DNA of 64,000 nucleotides from Flavihumibacter petaseus NBRC 106054 (GTDB lineage Bacteria; Bacteroidota; Bacteroidia; Chitinophagales; Chitinophagaceae), in assembly GCF_000974785.1 (NCBI RefSeq), contig NZ_BBWV01000005.1, forward strand, positions 1-64,000, given 5' to 3'. The notes below the pieces were generated by a model. That model was not told the origin of the DNA and did no database searches. It was given only the letters and a program-made list of their open reading frames with translations. The translations under genes and the position numbers were made by a program. Shown here one piece after another: positions 36,718 through 46,601 of the stretch (its first letter is position 1; the number at the start of each line of letters is the position of its first letter).

Positions 36718-37995
36718 ATGTCAATAAGTAAAGAGATCCTTGCCGTTATCCTGGGTGGTGGTGCCGGAACGAGATTGTACCCGCTGACTGCAAGCAGGAG
36801 CAAACCTGCCGTTCCGATCGCCGGCAAATACCGCCTGGTGGACATTCCTATTTCGAATTGCATCAACTCCAACATCAACCGGATGTTCGTACTGACGCAG
36901 TTCAACTCCGCCTCTCTGAACCGCCACATCAAGAATACCTACCACTTCAGTGCGTTCAGTACGGCCTTTGTCGACATCCTGGCTGCTGAACAGACGCCCG
37001 ACAACCCCACGTGGTTCCAGGGAACTGCCGATGCCGTTCGCCAGAGCCTCCGCCACATCAATCCCTTCGATTCCGAATACATCCTGATCCTCTCCGGTGA
37101 CCAGCTCTACCAGATGGATTTCAGCGCGATGATCGACAACCACAAGAAATGCAAGGCGGATATCTCTATCGCCACCATTCCCGTCGCAGAAAGAGAAGCA
37201 CCTGAATTCGGGATCCTCCGTTCCAAAGACGGCTATATCACCTCATTCATCGAGAAGCCGAAAAAAGAATTGCTGCCCGACTGGGTTAGTGATACAGGGG
37301 AGGAGATGGGCCGCCAGGGCAGAAAATATCTTGCCTCCATGGGCATCTATATCTTCAACCGTAAACTCCTGTTCGACCTGCTTGAAAATGAGAAGAAAGA
37401 TGCAACGGATTTCGGTAAAGAAATCATCCCCGAATCAATCGACAAATATTCCGTGTGCAGCTTCCAGTACGACGGGTACTGGACGGATATCGGGAACATC
37501 TATTCCTTTTTTGAAGCCAACCTCGGCCTCACGCAGGACCTGCCCGATTTCAACCTGTTCGACAACAACAACGCCATCTATACCCGCGCGCGCATGCTGC
37601 CGCCCGGCAAGATCAGCGGCTCTACCCTCGAAAAGACCGTGATTGCCGAAGGCTCCATCATCAATGCCTCCCGCGTGGAGAATACCGTGGTCGGCATCCG
37701 CTCGCGGATCGGTCATGGTACCACCGTAGTCAGCTGCTACCTGATGGGGAACGATTATTTCGAGACCGTAGCCGAAATCGATATCGCCCGCCAATTGGGC
37801 CAGCCCGTGCTGGGCATCGGCGACCGCTGCTATATCAAGAATGCGATCATCGACAAGAACGTGCGTATTGGTGACGATGTGCGCATCAACGGTGGCACCC
37901 ACCTCGAAAACTGCGATCACGCCCTTTACACGGTTAAAGACGGCATCGTGGTCGTGAAAAAAGGCGCCATCATCCCGAACGGCTTCGTGATCTGA
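36718..37995 (+). CDS. glgC: Glucose-1-phosphate adenylyltransferase
   Basis: A 425-residue protein: nucleotide-binding 'LGGGAGTRLYPLTASRSKPAVPIAGKYR' near 12-39, 'GTADAVRQ' near 101, 'LSGDQLYQMDF' near 124, 'EFGIL' and 'FIEKPK', then a left-handed beta-helix tail 'AIIDKNVRIGDDVRING'. It makes ADP-glucose from ATP and glucose-1-P, the committed step of glycogen synthesis. It is co-transcribed with glgA and followed by a terminator. Confidence 0.96.
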   Translation: MSISKEILAVILGGGAGTRLYPLTASRSKPAVPIAGKYRLVDIPISNCINSNINRMFVLTQFNSASLNRHIKNTYHFSAFSTAFVDILAAEQTPDNPTWFQGTADAVRQSLRHINPFDSEYILILSGDQLYQMDFSAMIDNHKKCKADISIATIPVAEREAPEFGILRSKDGYITSFIEKPKKELLPDWVSDTGEEMGRQGRKYLASMGIYIFNRKLLFDLLENEKKDATDFGKEIIPESIDKYSVCSFQYDGYWTDIGNIYSFFEANLGLTQDLPDFNLFDNNNAIYTRARMLPPGKISGSTLEKTVIAEGSIINASRVENTVVGIRSRIGHGTTVVSCYLMGNDYFETVAEIDIARQLGQPVLGIGDRCYIKNAIIDKNVRIGDDVRINGGTHLENCDHALYTVKDGIVVVKKGAIIPNGFVI

Positions 37996-38059
37996 TTGCC
38001 AGATGCACCAATTCACAGTTTCCGCAAACATTCCATAGTCCCACATACAAAACTTAATC

Positions 38060-38092
38060 AAAGTCAAAAGCCTCACGGTTTTTGACTTTTTT
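38060..38092 (+). terminator. Intrinsic terminator after glgC
   Basis: A 10-bp stem AAAGTCAAAA/TTTTGACTTT with a 10-nt loop, followed by a T run to 38092. It ends the glgAC transcript; the next gene starts 54 bp later. Confidence 0.85.
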
Positions 38093-38146
38093 CTTCTATA
38101 TTCGAAAACGTGTATAACCTACACAACACCAACTAAAACGATTGCT

Positions 38147-39526
38147 ATGGCCGGCCCGGCAGCTTCAACGATTACTTCCTCCATTCACAAACCCAGACTC
38201 GGTTTCTGGCAGGTTTGGAACATGTGTTTCGGATTCTTCGGCATCCAGTTCGGATGGTCGCTCCAGATGAACAATATGAGTGTGATCTATGAATTCCTGG
38301 GTGCTAAGCCGGAACAGATCCCCGGACTCTGGCTGGCCGCGCCCATGACCGGACTGATCGTCCAACCCATCATCGGGTACCTGAGTGACCGTACCTGGCA
38401 TCCGCGGCTGGGCCGCCGGCGACCCTTCTTCCTGGTCGGTGCCATACTCAGTTCCATCGCCCTGTTCTTCATGCCGCAGTCACCCACCGTATGGATGGCC
38501 GCAGGCCTCCTCTGGATCCTGGACAGCTGCATCAATATCAGCATGGAACCTTTTCGTGCATTCGTGGCAGACAACCTCAATGAAAAACAGCGGCCTTTCG
38601 GATTTGCCATGCAAAGCATGTTCATCGGCCTGGCCGCCTTCGTAGCCGGTTACCTTCCGGGACTACTCTACCGCGTAGGTTTCTCCCGGGATAAGACCAA
38701 TGGCGCCATTCCGGAAACCATCCAGTGGTCTTTTTATATCGGTGCCTTCGTGTTCCTCTGTGCTGTACTCTATACCGTATTCTCCAGTAAGGAATACCCG
38801 CCGGCGGATCTTACCACCTGGAAAGAAAAAGTGAAGGAAAGCAACAAGGGTTTTGGTGGAGGGATCCGCGAGATCACCCATTCGATCCGCACGATGCCCA
38901 ACCAGATGAAGCGCCTCGCCCTCGTCAATTTTCTCACCTGGCCGGGACTCTTCCTGATGTGGTTCTATTACACTACAGGTGTCGCAACAGATATCTTTCA
39001 CGGCGATCCCACCACCAACAGTGAGGTCTATACGCAGGGCGTAGAATATGCCAGCGCCACTTCCGGCATTCTCAACCTCGTGACCTTTTTCTTTTCGATG
39101 ACCTTACCCTTCTGGGTAACCCTGATCGGGAAGAAATGGACCCATTTCACCTGCCTGATCATCGGTGGCATCGGGCTATGCATGGTGCGGTATATCCAGC
39201 AACCAGGATACCTCTATCTCGCCATGAGCCTCGTGGGCATTGCCTGGGCTTCGATCCTGAGCATGCCCTATTCCATGCTCGCCAGTCATCTGCCTGAAGA
39301 CAAGGTTGGCATCTATATGGGCATCTTCAATTTCTTCATCGTACTGCCGGAGATCATTGCCTCGCTGTTCTTCGGCAAGATCATGTCGAATTTCCTGCAC
39401 AACGATCGTTTGCTCGCTGTGCAGATCGGCGGTTGCCTGCTGTTTATCGCCGCCATCGCCTGTGCATTGGTAGTGAAAGAAATGAAGGACGACAAAAAAT
39501 CAATGCTGGAAAATGTACCGGTTTAA
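38147..39526 (+). CDS. SLC45/GPH-like MFS transporter, probable maltose/maltodextrin importer
   Basis: A 459-residue MFS protein with 12 predicted helices and the SLC45-type motif '[23 protein letters not shown]' between helices 2 and 3, '[16 protein letters not shown]' in helix 4/loop, and a central charged loop. Family members import sucrose or maltose with protons. Its last 14 bp overlap a secreted SusA-like amylase gene, so it probably imports the oligosaccharides that enzyme releases. Confidence 0.87.
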   Translation: MAGPAASTITSSIHKPRLGFWQVWNMCFGFFGIQFGWSLQMNNMSVIYEFLGAKPEQIPGLWLAAPMTGLIVQPIIGYLSDRTWHPRLGRRRPFFLVGAILSSIALFFMPQSPTVWMAAGLLWILDSCINISMEPFRAFVADNLNEKQRPFGFAMQSMFIGLAAFVAGYLPGLLYRVGFSRDKTNGAIPETIQWSFYIGAFVFLCAVLYTVFSSKEYPPADLTTWKEKVKESNKGFGGGIREITHSIRTMPNQMKRLALVNFLTWPGLFLMWFYYTTGVATDIFHGDPTTNSEVYTQGVEYASATSGILNLVTFFFSMTLPFWVTLIGKKWTHFTCLIIGGIGLCMVRYIQQPGYLYLAMSLVGIAWASILSMPYSMLASHLPEDKVGIYMGIFNFFIVLPEIIASLFFGKIMSNFLHNDRLLAVQIGGCLLFIAAIACALVVKEMKDDKKSMLENVPV

Positions 39527-41492
39527 GAAGATCACCCTGAAGCTCAGCCTGCCATTCACTTTGCCGTTCACCCTGCTGTTGCTGACCAGCATCGGTCTCT
39601 CCGCGCAAACCATCGAAAGCTATCCTTCCAATTGGTGGGTGGGGATGAAGAATCCGCAATTGCAAATCATGCTGCATGCACCCGGCATTGGCAACGCCAG
39701 TATCACCCTCTATAACTATCCTGGTGTCACCCTTAAAAAAGTCAATAAGGTTGACAACAGTAACTACTTGTTCCTGGACCTTCAGATCAACCCAACTGCC
39801 CGCGCCGGTACACTGCACTTCAAACTGACCGGCACCACCGGCTCCAACACTCAAAACACTTCCGGCGCCAACTCCATTCCCGCTACATTCGACTATACCC
39901 TTCAGCCGCGCCGCCCAGGAAAAGGCCGTCAATTCGCCCAGGGTGTCGATTCACACGACCTCATTTATCTCCTGATTCCCGACCGCTTCAGCAATGGCGA
40001 TCCCGCCAACGACAAAATTCCCGGCCTGCGGGATCAGTCCCTCGACCGCGATTCCATCTTCCACCGCCACGGCGGCGACCTGAAAGGCATCATCAATCAC
40101 CTCGACTACCTGCAGGATCTTGGCGTAACCACCCTCTGGATGTTGCCCGTATGGCAGAACGATATGCCCGACCGCACCGAGCACGGCTATGCGATTACCA
40201 ACCACTACAACGTTGAACCCCGGCTCGGCACCAACGCTGATTACCGCGCCCTGGGCGACAGTCTCCACAAACGGGGCATGAAACTGATCCAGGATGCCGT
40301 CTACAACCACGTTGGCCTTTACCATTTCTTCGTGCAGGACAAACCCACGAAAGACTGGCTGCACGAATGGCCAGCCTATACCAATACCACCTACAAAGAC
40401 CAGGTACTTTTTGATCCCTATGCCGCCACAGCAGACCGCAAACGCCTTTCAGACGGATGGTTCACACCCATGATGCCCGACCTCAACCAGAACAATCCCT
40501 ACGTGGCCAACTTCCTGATCCAGCATGCCATCTGGAGCGTGGAAGCTTTCGGCGTCGACGGCTGGCGGGTAGATACGTATATCTACAACGACCTGCCCTT
40601 CATGAACCGCTGCAACCAGGCCCTGCTCGACGAATATCCCAATATCTCCATCTTCGGCGAAACTTGGGTACACGGCGTGCCGAACCAGAGCTATTTCTGC
40701 TGCAATACCGTCAATACACCCTTCAAATGCAACCTGCCCGCCACCACCGATTTCCAGCAATTGTTCTACGGCATCCAGGAAGCCCTCACCAAACCTTTCG
40801 GTTGGACCGAGGGGGTGAACAAACTCTATACGACCACCGCGCAGGATTACCTCTACAGCGATCCCACCAAACAGGTCATCTTCCTTGACAACCACGACCT
40901 TTCCCGGTTCTATTCCGTGATCCAGGAAGACACGGCTAAATACAAGATGGCCCTTTCGTGGCTACTAACCTTCCGCGGCGTGCCGCAGCTCTATTACGGC
41001 AACGAAAACCTGATGACCGGTGTCACCAACCCCGATGGCTGGGTGCGCCTCGATTTCAAAGGCGGCTGGCCCGGTGATCCCGTCAACCAGTTCAGCGCAG
41101 CCGGCCGGGATGCCAAACAAAATGCCATCTTCAACCATATCCGCACGTTGGCCCGTTACCGCCAGCATTCACCCGCCCTGCAAAAAGGAAAACTCCTCCA
41201 GTTCGTCCCCGAAGACGCAGTATACGTCTACTTCCGTATCAGCGAGAACAACAGCGCAAGTGGCAACAACAACACGAACAACTATAGCGCCAACCGCAAC
41301 ATTGGCACCAGCGACCGTATCATGTGCATCATGAATACAAGCAATGACACCAAAACCATCGATCCTAAACGTTTCAGCGAAGGCATCGGCACGAACACCA
41401 CCGGCACCGACCTGCCTTCCAACACCAGCATCGACCTCCACCAGCCCATCACCCTGCGGCCCTGGAGCATGCTGGTTCTGCAATTGAAGTAA
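39513..41492 (+). CDS. GH13 alpha-amylase/neopullulanase (SusA-like), secreted
   Basis: A 659-residue protein with a signal peptide (cleavage near 'LSAQ', residue 32). An N-terminal cyclomaltodextrinase-type beta domain (33-130) precedes the GH13 barrel: 'DAVYNHVG' near 261, nucleophile D354 in 'GWRVDTYIY', acid/base E383 in 'FGETW', and D462 in 'LDNHD'. It hydrolyses starch, pullulan or maltodextrins in the periplasm. An unusual Asn/Thr/Ser-rich insert occurs in the C-terminal beta domain (~residues 575-595 and 625-640). It is coupled to the SLC45 transporter by a 14-bp overlap. Confidence 0.93.
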   Translation: MYRFKKITLKLSLPFTLPFTLLLLTSIGLSAQTIESYPSNWWVGMKNPQLQIMLHAPGIGNASITLYNYPGVTLKKVNKVDNSNYLFLDLQINPTARAGTLHFKLTGTTGSNTQNTSGANSIPATFDYTLQPRRPGKGRQFAQGVDSHDLIYLLIPDRFSNGDPANDKIPGLRDQSLDRDSIFHRHGGDLKGIINHLDYLQDLGVTTLWMLPVWQNDMPDRTEHGYAITNHYNVEPRLGTNADYRALGDSLHKRGMKLIQDAVYNHVGLYHFFVQDKPTKDWLHEWPAYTNTTYKDQVLFDPYAATADRKRLSDGWFTPMMPDLNQNNPYVANFLIQHAIWSVEAFGVDGWRVDTYIYNDLPFMNRCNQALLDEYPNISIFGETWVHGVPNQSYFCCNTVNTPFKCNLPATTDFQQLFYGIQEALTKPFGWTEGVNKLYTTTAQDYLYSDPTKQVIFLDNHDLSRFYSVIQEDTAKYKMALSWLLTFRGVPQLYYGNENLMTGVTNPDGWVRLDFKGGWPGDPVNQFSAAGRDAKQNAIFNHIRTLARYRQHSPALQKGKLLQFVPEDAVYVYFRISENNSASGNNNTNNYSANRNIGTSDRIMCIMNTSNDTKTIDPKRFSEGIGTNTTGTDLPSNTSIDLHQPITLRPWSMLVLQLK

Positions 41493-41507
41493 TAACTTGC
41501 AGGTGTA

Positions 41508-42125
41508 ATGATGACCGATTCCAAACGACACTGGGAACAGGTTTTCGCCGCAAAGGGTGAAAACGAAGTAAGCTGGTTTCAACCTTACCCTAAAACCTCC
41601 ATTGAGTTCCTTGAACTATTCAATTTGCCCCGGGATGCCAATATCATTGACATAGGAGGCGGTGACAGTCACCTCGTTGATGTCCTGGTTGAGAAGGGAT
41701 ACAACAATATCTACGTGCTGGATATCTCGGCTAATGCCCTGGAAAAGGCCAAAGCAAGATTATGCGAAAAAGCCGCAAAAGTAAACTGGATCGTCTCTGA
41801 TATCATTGATTTCAAACCACCCGTAAAATTTGATTTCTGGCACGACCGGGCGGCATTCCATTTCCTGACCACTGAAGCACGGATAAACCAGTATGTATCC
41901 GTTGCTGAAGCAGCCATTAAACAAGACGGTTATCTGATCCTGGGTACCTTTTCTGAAACGGGTCCCACGAAGTGCAGTGGATTGGAAATTAAACAATATT
42001 CGCAGGCATCCATGTCACACACGTTTGAACGCAGCTTTGAGCGGATCAAATGCATTGAAGAAGTTCACCTGACCCCTTTCAACACGACCCAGAATTTTCT
42101 CTTTTGCAGCTTTCAAAAAAAATAA
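41508..42125 (+). CDS. Class I SAM-dependent methyltransferase
   Basis: A 205-residue protein; tandem ATG at 41508/41511. The SAM loop is 'IIDIGGGDSHLVDVLVEKGY' near residue 45, motif II 'VLDISANALEKAKARL', and motif III region 'FDFWHDRAAFHFL' near 112. Family members methylate small metabolites (thiopurine or tellurite-like resistance types). No substrate is evident. It follows the GH13 gene by 15 bp, possibly by read-through. Confidence 0.88.
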   Translation: MMTDSKRHWEQVFAAKGENEVSWFQPYPKTSIEFLELFNLPRDANIIDIGGGDSHLVDVLVEKGYNNIYVLDISANALEKAKARLCEKAAKVNWIVSDIIDFKPPVKFDFWHDRAAFHFLTTEARINQYVSVAEAAIKQDGYLILGTFSETGPTKCSGLEIKQYSQASMSHTFERSFERIKCIEEVHLTPFNTTQNFLFCSFQKK

Positions 42126-42152
42126 AACGCTGCTACATTCATGAATAGGTCA

Positions 42153-42635
42153 TTATTCGTCCTGTAAACAAACTATAAACGGCTGTTCTACAAAGGAGGC
42201 CACTACCTTTCCATTACACTTTCCCGGCGTCCATCTGCCCGAATTTTTAATTGTTTTTACACAAGCGCTATCATATGCTGACCAGCTTTCAGGCGAACGG
42301 TTCTTTATTCCGGGAAGCCCGATGTTTCCGTTTCTATCTACAATAAATACTACGGTTGTGCTGGAATGCAGTGTACCATTGTCAATTTCGGACTGAGGAT
42401 ATTTAAGATTTTTATTGAGAAACCGTTGCCATGCTGATGGCCCTCCGGGGTATTCCGGGGGTTCTGACAGATTCTTATAAATGTATTCTCTCAGATTCTG
42501 ATCAAAGAATCGTTCACAGGCATCCGGTTGCTGCGTTACCTGGGCTAAACCGTTGCTGCAAAACACAAGGACTGCTAAAGATATAAATGCATGTTCCCGA
42601 AACCTTTTCCTTAGGTCAATTTGCAGTCTCGCCAT
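42153..42635 (-). CDS. Exported protein with TonB C-terminal-like domain
   Basis: About 160 residues from ATG 42635 with a hydrophobic segment 'FISLAVLVFCSNGLAQ'. The C-terminal ~90 residues match the energy-transducer TonB-C pattern: 'PPEYPGGPSAWQRFLNKNLKYPQ', 'TVVFIVDRNGNIG', and 'ACVKTIKNSGRWTPGKCNGKVV'. There is no proline-rich spanning arm, so it is a periplasmic TonB-C-like module rather than a full TonB. Possibly linked functionally to the neighbouring outer-membrane barrel. Confidence 0.78.
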   Translation of the reverse strand: MARLQIDLRKRFREHAFISLAVLVFCSNGLAQVTQQPDACERFFDQNLREYIYKNLSEPPEYPGGPSAWQRFLNKNLKYPQSEIDNGTLHSSTTVVFIVDRNGNIGLPGIKNRSPESWSAYDSACVKTIKNSGRWTPGKCNGKVVASFVEQPFIVCLQDE

Positions 42636-42688
42636 ATGCTGTTTTGTCAAACTAAAAATTACTACTAATAGGGTCGATAGTTATAGTA

Positions 42689-42898
42689 ATGTCAAAATAT
42701 ACACTACCGTTACAAGGAATTACGCTTGAACTCAACCTGTATATCACACGGAACTTAGAGTCTAATTTTCCACAACGCAGTCTGGTGGCTCATTTCAGAG
42801 AATTTTATAAATTGTCCATTTTTGAAAAAGCAACATCCTTCCTCGCTAAAGCTTCGGTGGGTAATGCACACTGCCACTATTACTGTCCATATACATGA
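42689..42898 (+). CDS. Small ORF of uncertain status
   Basis: A 69-codon frame in the 331-bp gap between the TonB-C-like gene and the GLPGLI gene. Nothing is recognised; it is plausible but unsupported by homology or a ribosome-binding site. The remaining gap sequence shows no other feature. Confidence 0.2.
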   Translation: MSKYTLPLQGITLELNLYITRNLESNFPQRSLVAHFREFYKLSIFEKATSFLAKASVGNAHCHYYCPYT

Positions 42899-42966
42899 AC
42901 TCGCTGGACTTCAAACATCAAACCCAACTTCAGACCCCAAACACCCAACCTCAAACTGCTCTCCAC

Positions 42967-43716
42967 CTACAACATCGACCACCAGATAAACTTCTGTCCC
43001 CGCTTCCCCCAATCCGAAAAAGTCGACGTCAACACCGGCGCCAGCTGATTGCTCGGCAGTTTCTTGCTCTTACCCGGCTTGCCCGTCGCAAACGCCGTCG
43101 CTGCCGGCTCAGACAATTCCACCTTTGTAGCAAACCAGGTCGTATACAAGCGTGGCACTGCCAGCCCCAGGATCATCCCTGGCAACCCGCCGAAAGACTC
43201 CGGCCCGCCACTCACGGGAATCTCTTCCGTATAAAACGCAACAACATACACAGAATCGCAAATAACCCCCACCGCCTTCCGGCACTCAAACCCCGCAATC
43301 TCCCGCGTCTCATTGCTCAGCTTCCAGTGCACTTTGGCCAACGAATCCGTGATCTCAAAATTCTCTTCAAATACCCTTCGGCGGCTGGTATACACATCAG
43401 TTTTAAAATCCATCGTCACCACATTCGTCTTCGCCGGACCCACCATCCACGGCTCCATCTTCACATCTGCCTCTCGCCCCGGCTGGTAAATCGACTGCGC
43501 CCGGTTAAACGTCAGGTTGAAATAGGAGTTGTGAAACTTCGGCTGCTTCGAAATGAAATCCTTGAAGAAATCACTCCCTTCCTCATCCATCTCAAACTGC
43601 CGGTGCACATTGATCTTCCGCTCATACTCAATCACACCATTGGACACAAATACCTGCTGCGCCCGCAGCACAAATGCCACAGCCACAAAACAGGTGAACA
43701 ATACAATCTTTTTCAT
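42967..43716 (-). CDS. GLPGLI family protein
   Basis: A 249-residue protein with signal peptide 'MKKIVLFTCFVAVAFVLRAQ'. The family-naming motif appears as 'GGPESFGGLPGMILGLAV' near residue 173, preceded by 'YTEEIPVSGG', and an N-terminal 'GVIEYERKIN'. GLPGLI proteins are periplasmic or surface proteins of Bacteroidota of unknown function, nearly always encoded next to an outer membrane beta-barrel (as here, 5 bp apart). Confidence 0.92.
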   Translation of the reverse strand: MKKIVLFTCFVAVAFVLRAQQVFVSNGVIEYERKINVHRQFEMDEEGSDFFKDFISKQPKFHNSYFNLTFNRAQSIYQPGREADVKMEPWMVGPAKTNVVTMDFKTDVYTSRRRVFEENFEITDSLAKVHWKLSNETREIAGFECRKAVGVICDSVYVVAFYTEEIPVSGGPESFGGLPGMILGLAVPRLYTTWFATKVELSEPAATAFATGKPGKSKKLPSNQLAPVLTSTFSDWGKRGQKFIWWSML

Positions 43717-43721
43717 AGTAA

Positions 43722-46490
43722 TTATTTTGACCCCGGTGTTTTACTGAAATTCCAGATGAAACTCACCAGCCAGTACCGCCGCAGGGTATTATACGTGCTT
43801 TCTGATATAAAGTTGCTGGACACATTCCGGTTGAAACCAATATTCTGGTTCAATATATCATTCACCGAGAACCGCAACTCACCATTCTTATTCTTCCAGA
43901 ACTTCTTACTCAAATACCCATTCCATAACCACACATTCCTGTCCGCCCCAAACACATCCGTCTTCTGCCGCCAGCTATAATTCACATTGCTGTTGATCTC
44001 CATCTTCCAGGGCAACTGCACCGTCACCGTAAACTCATTCACCACTGTCCAGTATTTTGTCACCACATCGGGACGGATCGTACTCCGGCTCTTCGTATAA
44101 GAGGGACTCACCACCAGCTCCATATTGTACTTATTCTCCACATCCCTGGAGATCCCCGTATTCGCACCCACTGTAAAGTACTTATTGGTATTCGCGTCGT
44201 TATTGATATAGTTGTTCGTCTTGCCGCCGTTCACAAACACGTTACCATTCACATTCAGCTTCAGCTTCTTGATCTGCTTCCAGTATCCCGCCCACATACC
44301 ATAGTCAATATTGCCATTCACATTCACGAACTTGTAGAAACGACGCCCGGTATTGTAATCCACCGAATCAAACCCGCTGATCGCCTGGTTCACAAAAGAG
44401 ATATTACCATTGATATAAATGTTCCGGCTCGTCATCACCTTGTAATCATTGAAGAAATAGTTGAAACTATGCCGGAACTCCTGCTTCAGGTCCGGGTTAC
44501 CCACCTTGATCACCAGGTTATTGCTGTTGTCCACGATCGGCTGGATCTGGTCGATCGTCGGCTGCCGCGTAGAACCATTATACCCGAAATTCAGGTTGGT
44601 CTGCGTACCCAGCTTGAACCGGATATTCGCCTTCGGGAAAAAGTTCAGGTAATCATACCGGTAAATACTGTCACGGAACAGGTCCGTTTGTTTGAAATCC
44701 GCGTAGGATATATTACCCCCGATATTGCCCGTGATCTTGCTTCCGTTATAACGGAAAGCCAACCCACCACTGTTGGTGTTGAAATCAAAGGAATAATTAC
44801 TGCTGTAGAGACTGTCCAGCGCTTCATACTTGCCTTCTACATCTTTGTTGAACGACCGCCGGTCAGCCTTGCTCGCATTGATGCGGTAACCATAATTCAG
44901 CTGCAGGAACCATTTTTTGGAAAGCGGTTCGGTATAAGCAATCCGCACACTGTAAATATTGCTCTGCGAATAATTGTTCTTGTGCTGATCAACTGTGTCT
45001 GTACGGTAGATACTGCCGAATGCATCAAAGATATCCGTCCGCGTCAGCAACTGGTTATCAGAATTGTTGGCATTATACTGCACTTCACCGGTTACCGACA
45101 GTGACCGGCCTTTCTTCTTGTATTTTTTCCGCCAGATCGCATTCATCTTGAAATCCTGCTTGTCGCCATTCGCAAAAGAACGCGTCAGCTGGTGGTTCAC
45201 CATTTTCTGCTCTTCCGTCAGTGATTCCATCTCACCCACATTACTGCTCCTTGCTGTTCCCGAACTGCCGCTTACATTCACCTTCATGCTGCTCAGCGAA
45301 TCAAATTTCAGGTCATAGTAACCGCTGAGCTTGTGCCGCAGGTTCTGCGTATTGCTGGCAGTCCGCTCGTTATTGTAATACAGGGTATCGGGAAGAATGT
45401 ATTGCCCGGTATTGGTGGTCTGGGTTTCCACATCCAGCTTGTTGAACTGGTAGTTGCCGTTAATATGCTTCTTGTCGGCATCCCACTTGTTGGAAAAATG
45501 CGCACCGGCCGTCCACGCCTTGGGCAGGCCCGCACCGTTATAGCGCCCGCCCCAGAGATTGAACTCATCACTTTCACCATAGGAGAAGAAGTAGCCTTCC
45601 TCTTCATTGTATTCGAAGTTATCACCGCCGCCGAACTTGTCATTATCCCGCCAGTCGAGACCGGCCTTGCCCGTGTTCGACATCGTTCCATAGGCCGAAA
45701 CCTTCCGTTTCCCCTTGAATACATTAATCATGGCATCGTTCTCAAAATAGTTGGGCAATCCGCCGCCAAGCTTGGCTTTGCCGAAATAACCTTTCTTCTT
45801 GTCCTCCTTCATCTGGAGGTTAATGGTCTTCTGCTTCTCGCCGTCATCGATACCCGTAAAGGCAGCCTGGTCACTTTTCTTGTCGTATACCTGCACTTTG
45901 TCGATGGCATCGGCCCTTAAATTCTGCGTCACCACCGCCGGATCATCGCTGAAGAACTCTTCACCATCCACCAGTACTTTCTGCACTTTTTCCCCTTGCG
46001 CAGTAATCTCACCCTTCTTGTTCACCTGGATCCCCGGCAGCTTCTTCAGCATCTCTTCCACATTGGCACCCTGCCGAACGGCAAAACTGTCCGCCTTGTA
46101 CTCCAGCGTATCACCCTTCACCCGGATGGCGCCGATCTTCTGCGACACGATCACCTCCTCCATCAGGGTAGCTTTACGGATCATCGGGATAGATCCCAGG
46201 TCGGACTTCTCCGTTCCCGGTTTGACCTCATCCAGGTAATCGGCAAACTTCGGATACATGATCACGAGGATCACGGGCTGCTGGTAATTCAGGGAAATGT
46301 CAAACTTCCCTGCAGCGTCCGTCCGTACATGTTTAAGAAGTGTAGAATCTTTGGAAAGCAGCACCACAGCCGCATTGGCGAGGGGTTTCTTCTCAGCGGT
46401 ATCGCTGACCGTTCCTTTGATGTTTACGCCCTGGGCATAGCCCGCGCATGCTATCAGCAGGAAGCAGATAAGGTTGGTGAATTTTCTCAT
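43722..46490 (-). CDS. Outer membrane beta-barrel protein with carboxypeptidase-regulatory-like domain
   Basis: 922 residues from ATG 46490 (longer frame to 46547). Signal peptide 'MRKFTNLICFLLIACAGYAQG', then a CarboxypepD_reg-like domain ('GTVSDTAEKKPLANAAVVLLS'), a TonB plug-like region ('NVEEMLKKLPGIQVNKKGEI', 'VLVDGEEFFSDDPAVVTQNL'), and a large OMP_b-brl_3-type barrel ending with an aromatic residue block. It lacks obvious substrate motifs. These barrels pair with GLPGLI proteins; the pair may transport or secrete an unknown compound. Confidence 0.9.
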   Translation of the reverse strand: MRKFTNLICFLLIACAGYAQGVNIKGTVSDTAEKKPLANAAVVLLSKDSTLLKHVRTDAAGKFDISLNYQQPVILVIMYPKFADYLDEVKPGTEKSDLGSIPMIRKATLMEEVIVSQKIGAIRVKGDTLEYKADSFAVRQGANVEEMLKKLPGIQVNKKGEITAQGEKVQKVLVDGEEFFSDDPAVVTQNLRADAIDKVQVYDKKSDQAAFTGIDDGEKQKTINLQMKEDKKKGYFGKAKLGGGLPNYFENDAMINVFKGKRKVSAYGTMSNTGKAGLDWRDNDKFGGGDNFEYNEEEGYFFSYGESDEFNLWGGRYNGAGLPKAWTAGAHFSNKWDADKKHINGNYQFNKLDVETQTTNTGQYILPDTLYYNNERTASNTQNLRHKLSGYYDLKFDSLSSMKVNVSGSSGTARSSNVGEMESLTEEQKMVNHQLTRSFANGDKQDFKMNAIWRKKYKKKGRSLSVTGEVQYNANNSDNQLLTRTDIFDAFGSIYRTDTVDQHKNNYSQSNIYSVRIAYTEPLSKKWFLQLNYGYRINASKADRRSFNKDVEGKYEALDSLYSSNYSFDFNTNSGGLAFRYNGSKITGNIGGNISYADFKQTDLFRDSIYRYDYLNFFPKANIRFKLGTQTNLNFGYNGSTRQPTIDQIQPIVDNSNNLVIKVGNPDLKQEFRHSFNYFFNDYKVMTSRNIYINGNISFVNQAISGFDSVDYNTGRRFYKFVNVNGNIDYGMWAGYWKQIKKLKLNVNGNVFVNGGKTNNYINNDANTNKYFTVGANTGISRDVENKYNMELVVSPSYTKSRSTIRPDVVTKYWTVVNEFTVTVQLPWKMEINSNVNYSWRQKTDVFGADRNVWLWNGYLSKKFWKNKNGELRFSVNDILNQNIGFNRNVSSNFISESTYNTLRRYWLVSFIWNFSKTPGSK

Positions 46491-46601
46491 AAATCGGTTC
46501 TCAGGCAAAGGCGCTCCCAAATTCCGGATTAAAAACCTAACTGCCATTTTTTAAGCATTTAATATATCGTTAAAGCGTTAATTTTATTAGAACAGTTCGT
46601 T

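Noticed and set aside
42895-43980. Long + strand ORF (361 codons)
   Set aside because: It is antisense to the GLPGLI gene and the end of the barrel gene, and its product is basic, His/Pro/Arg-rich and without protein-like pattern.
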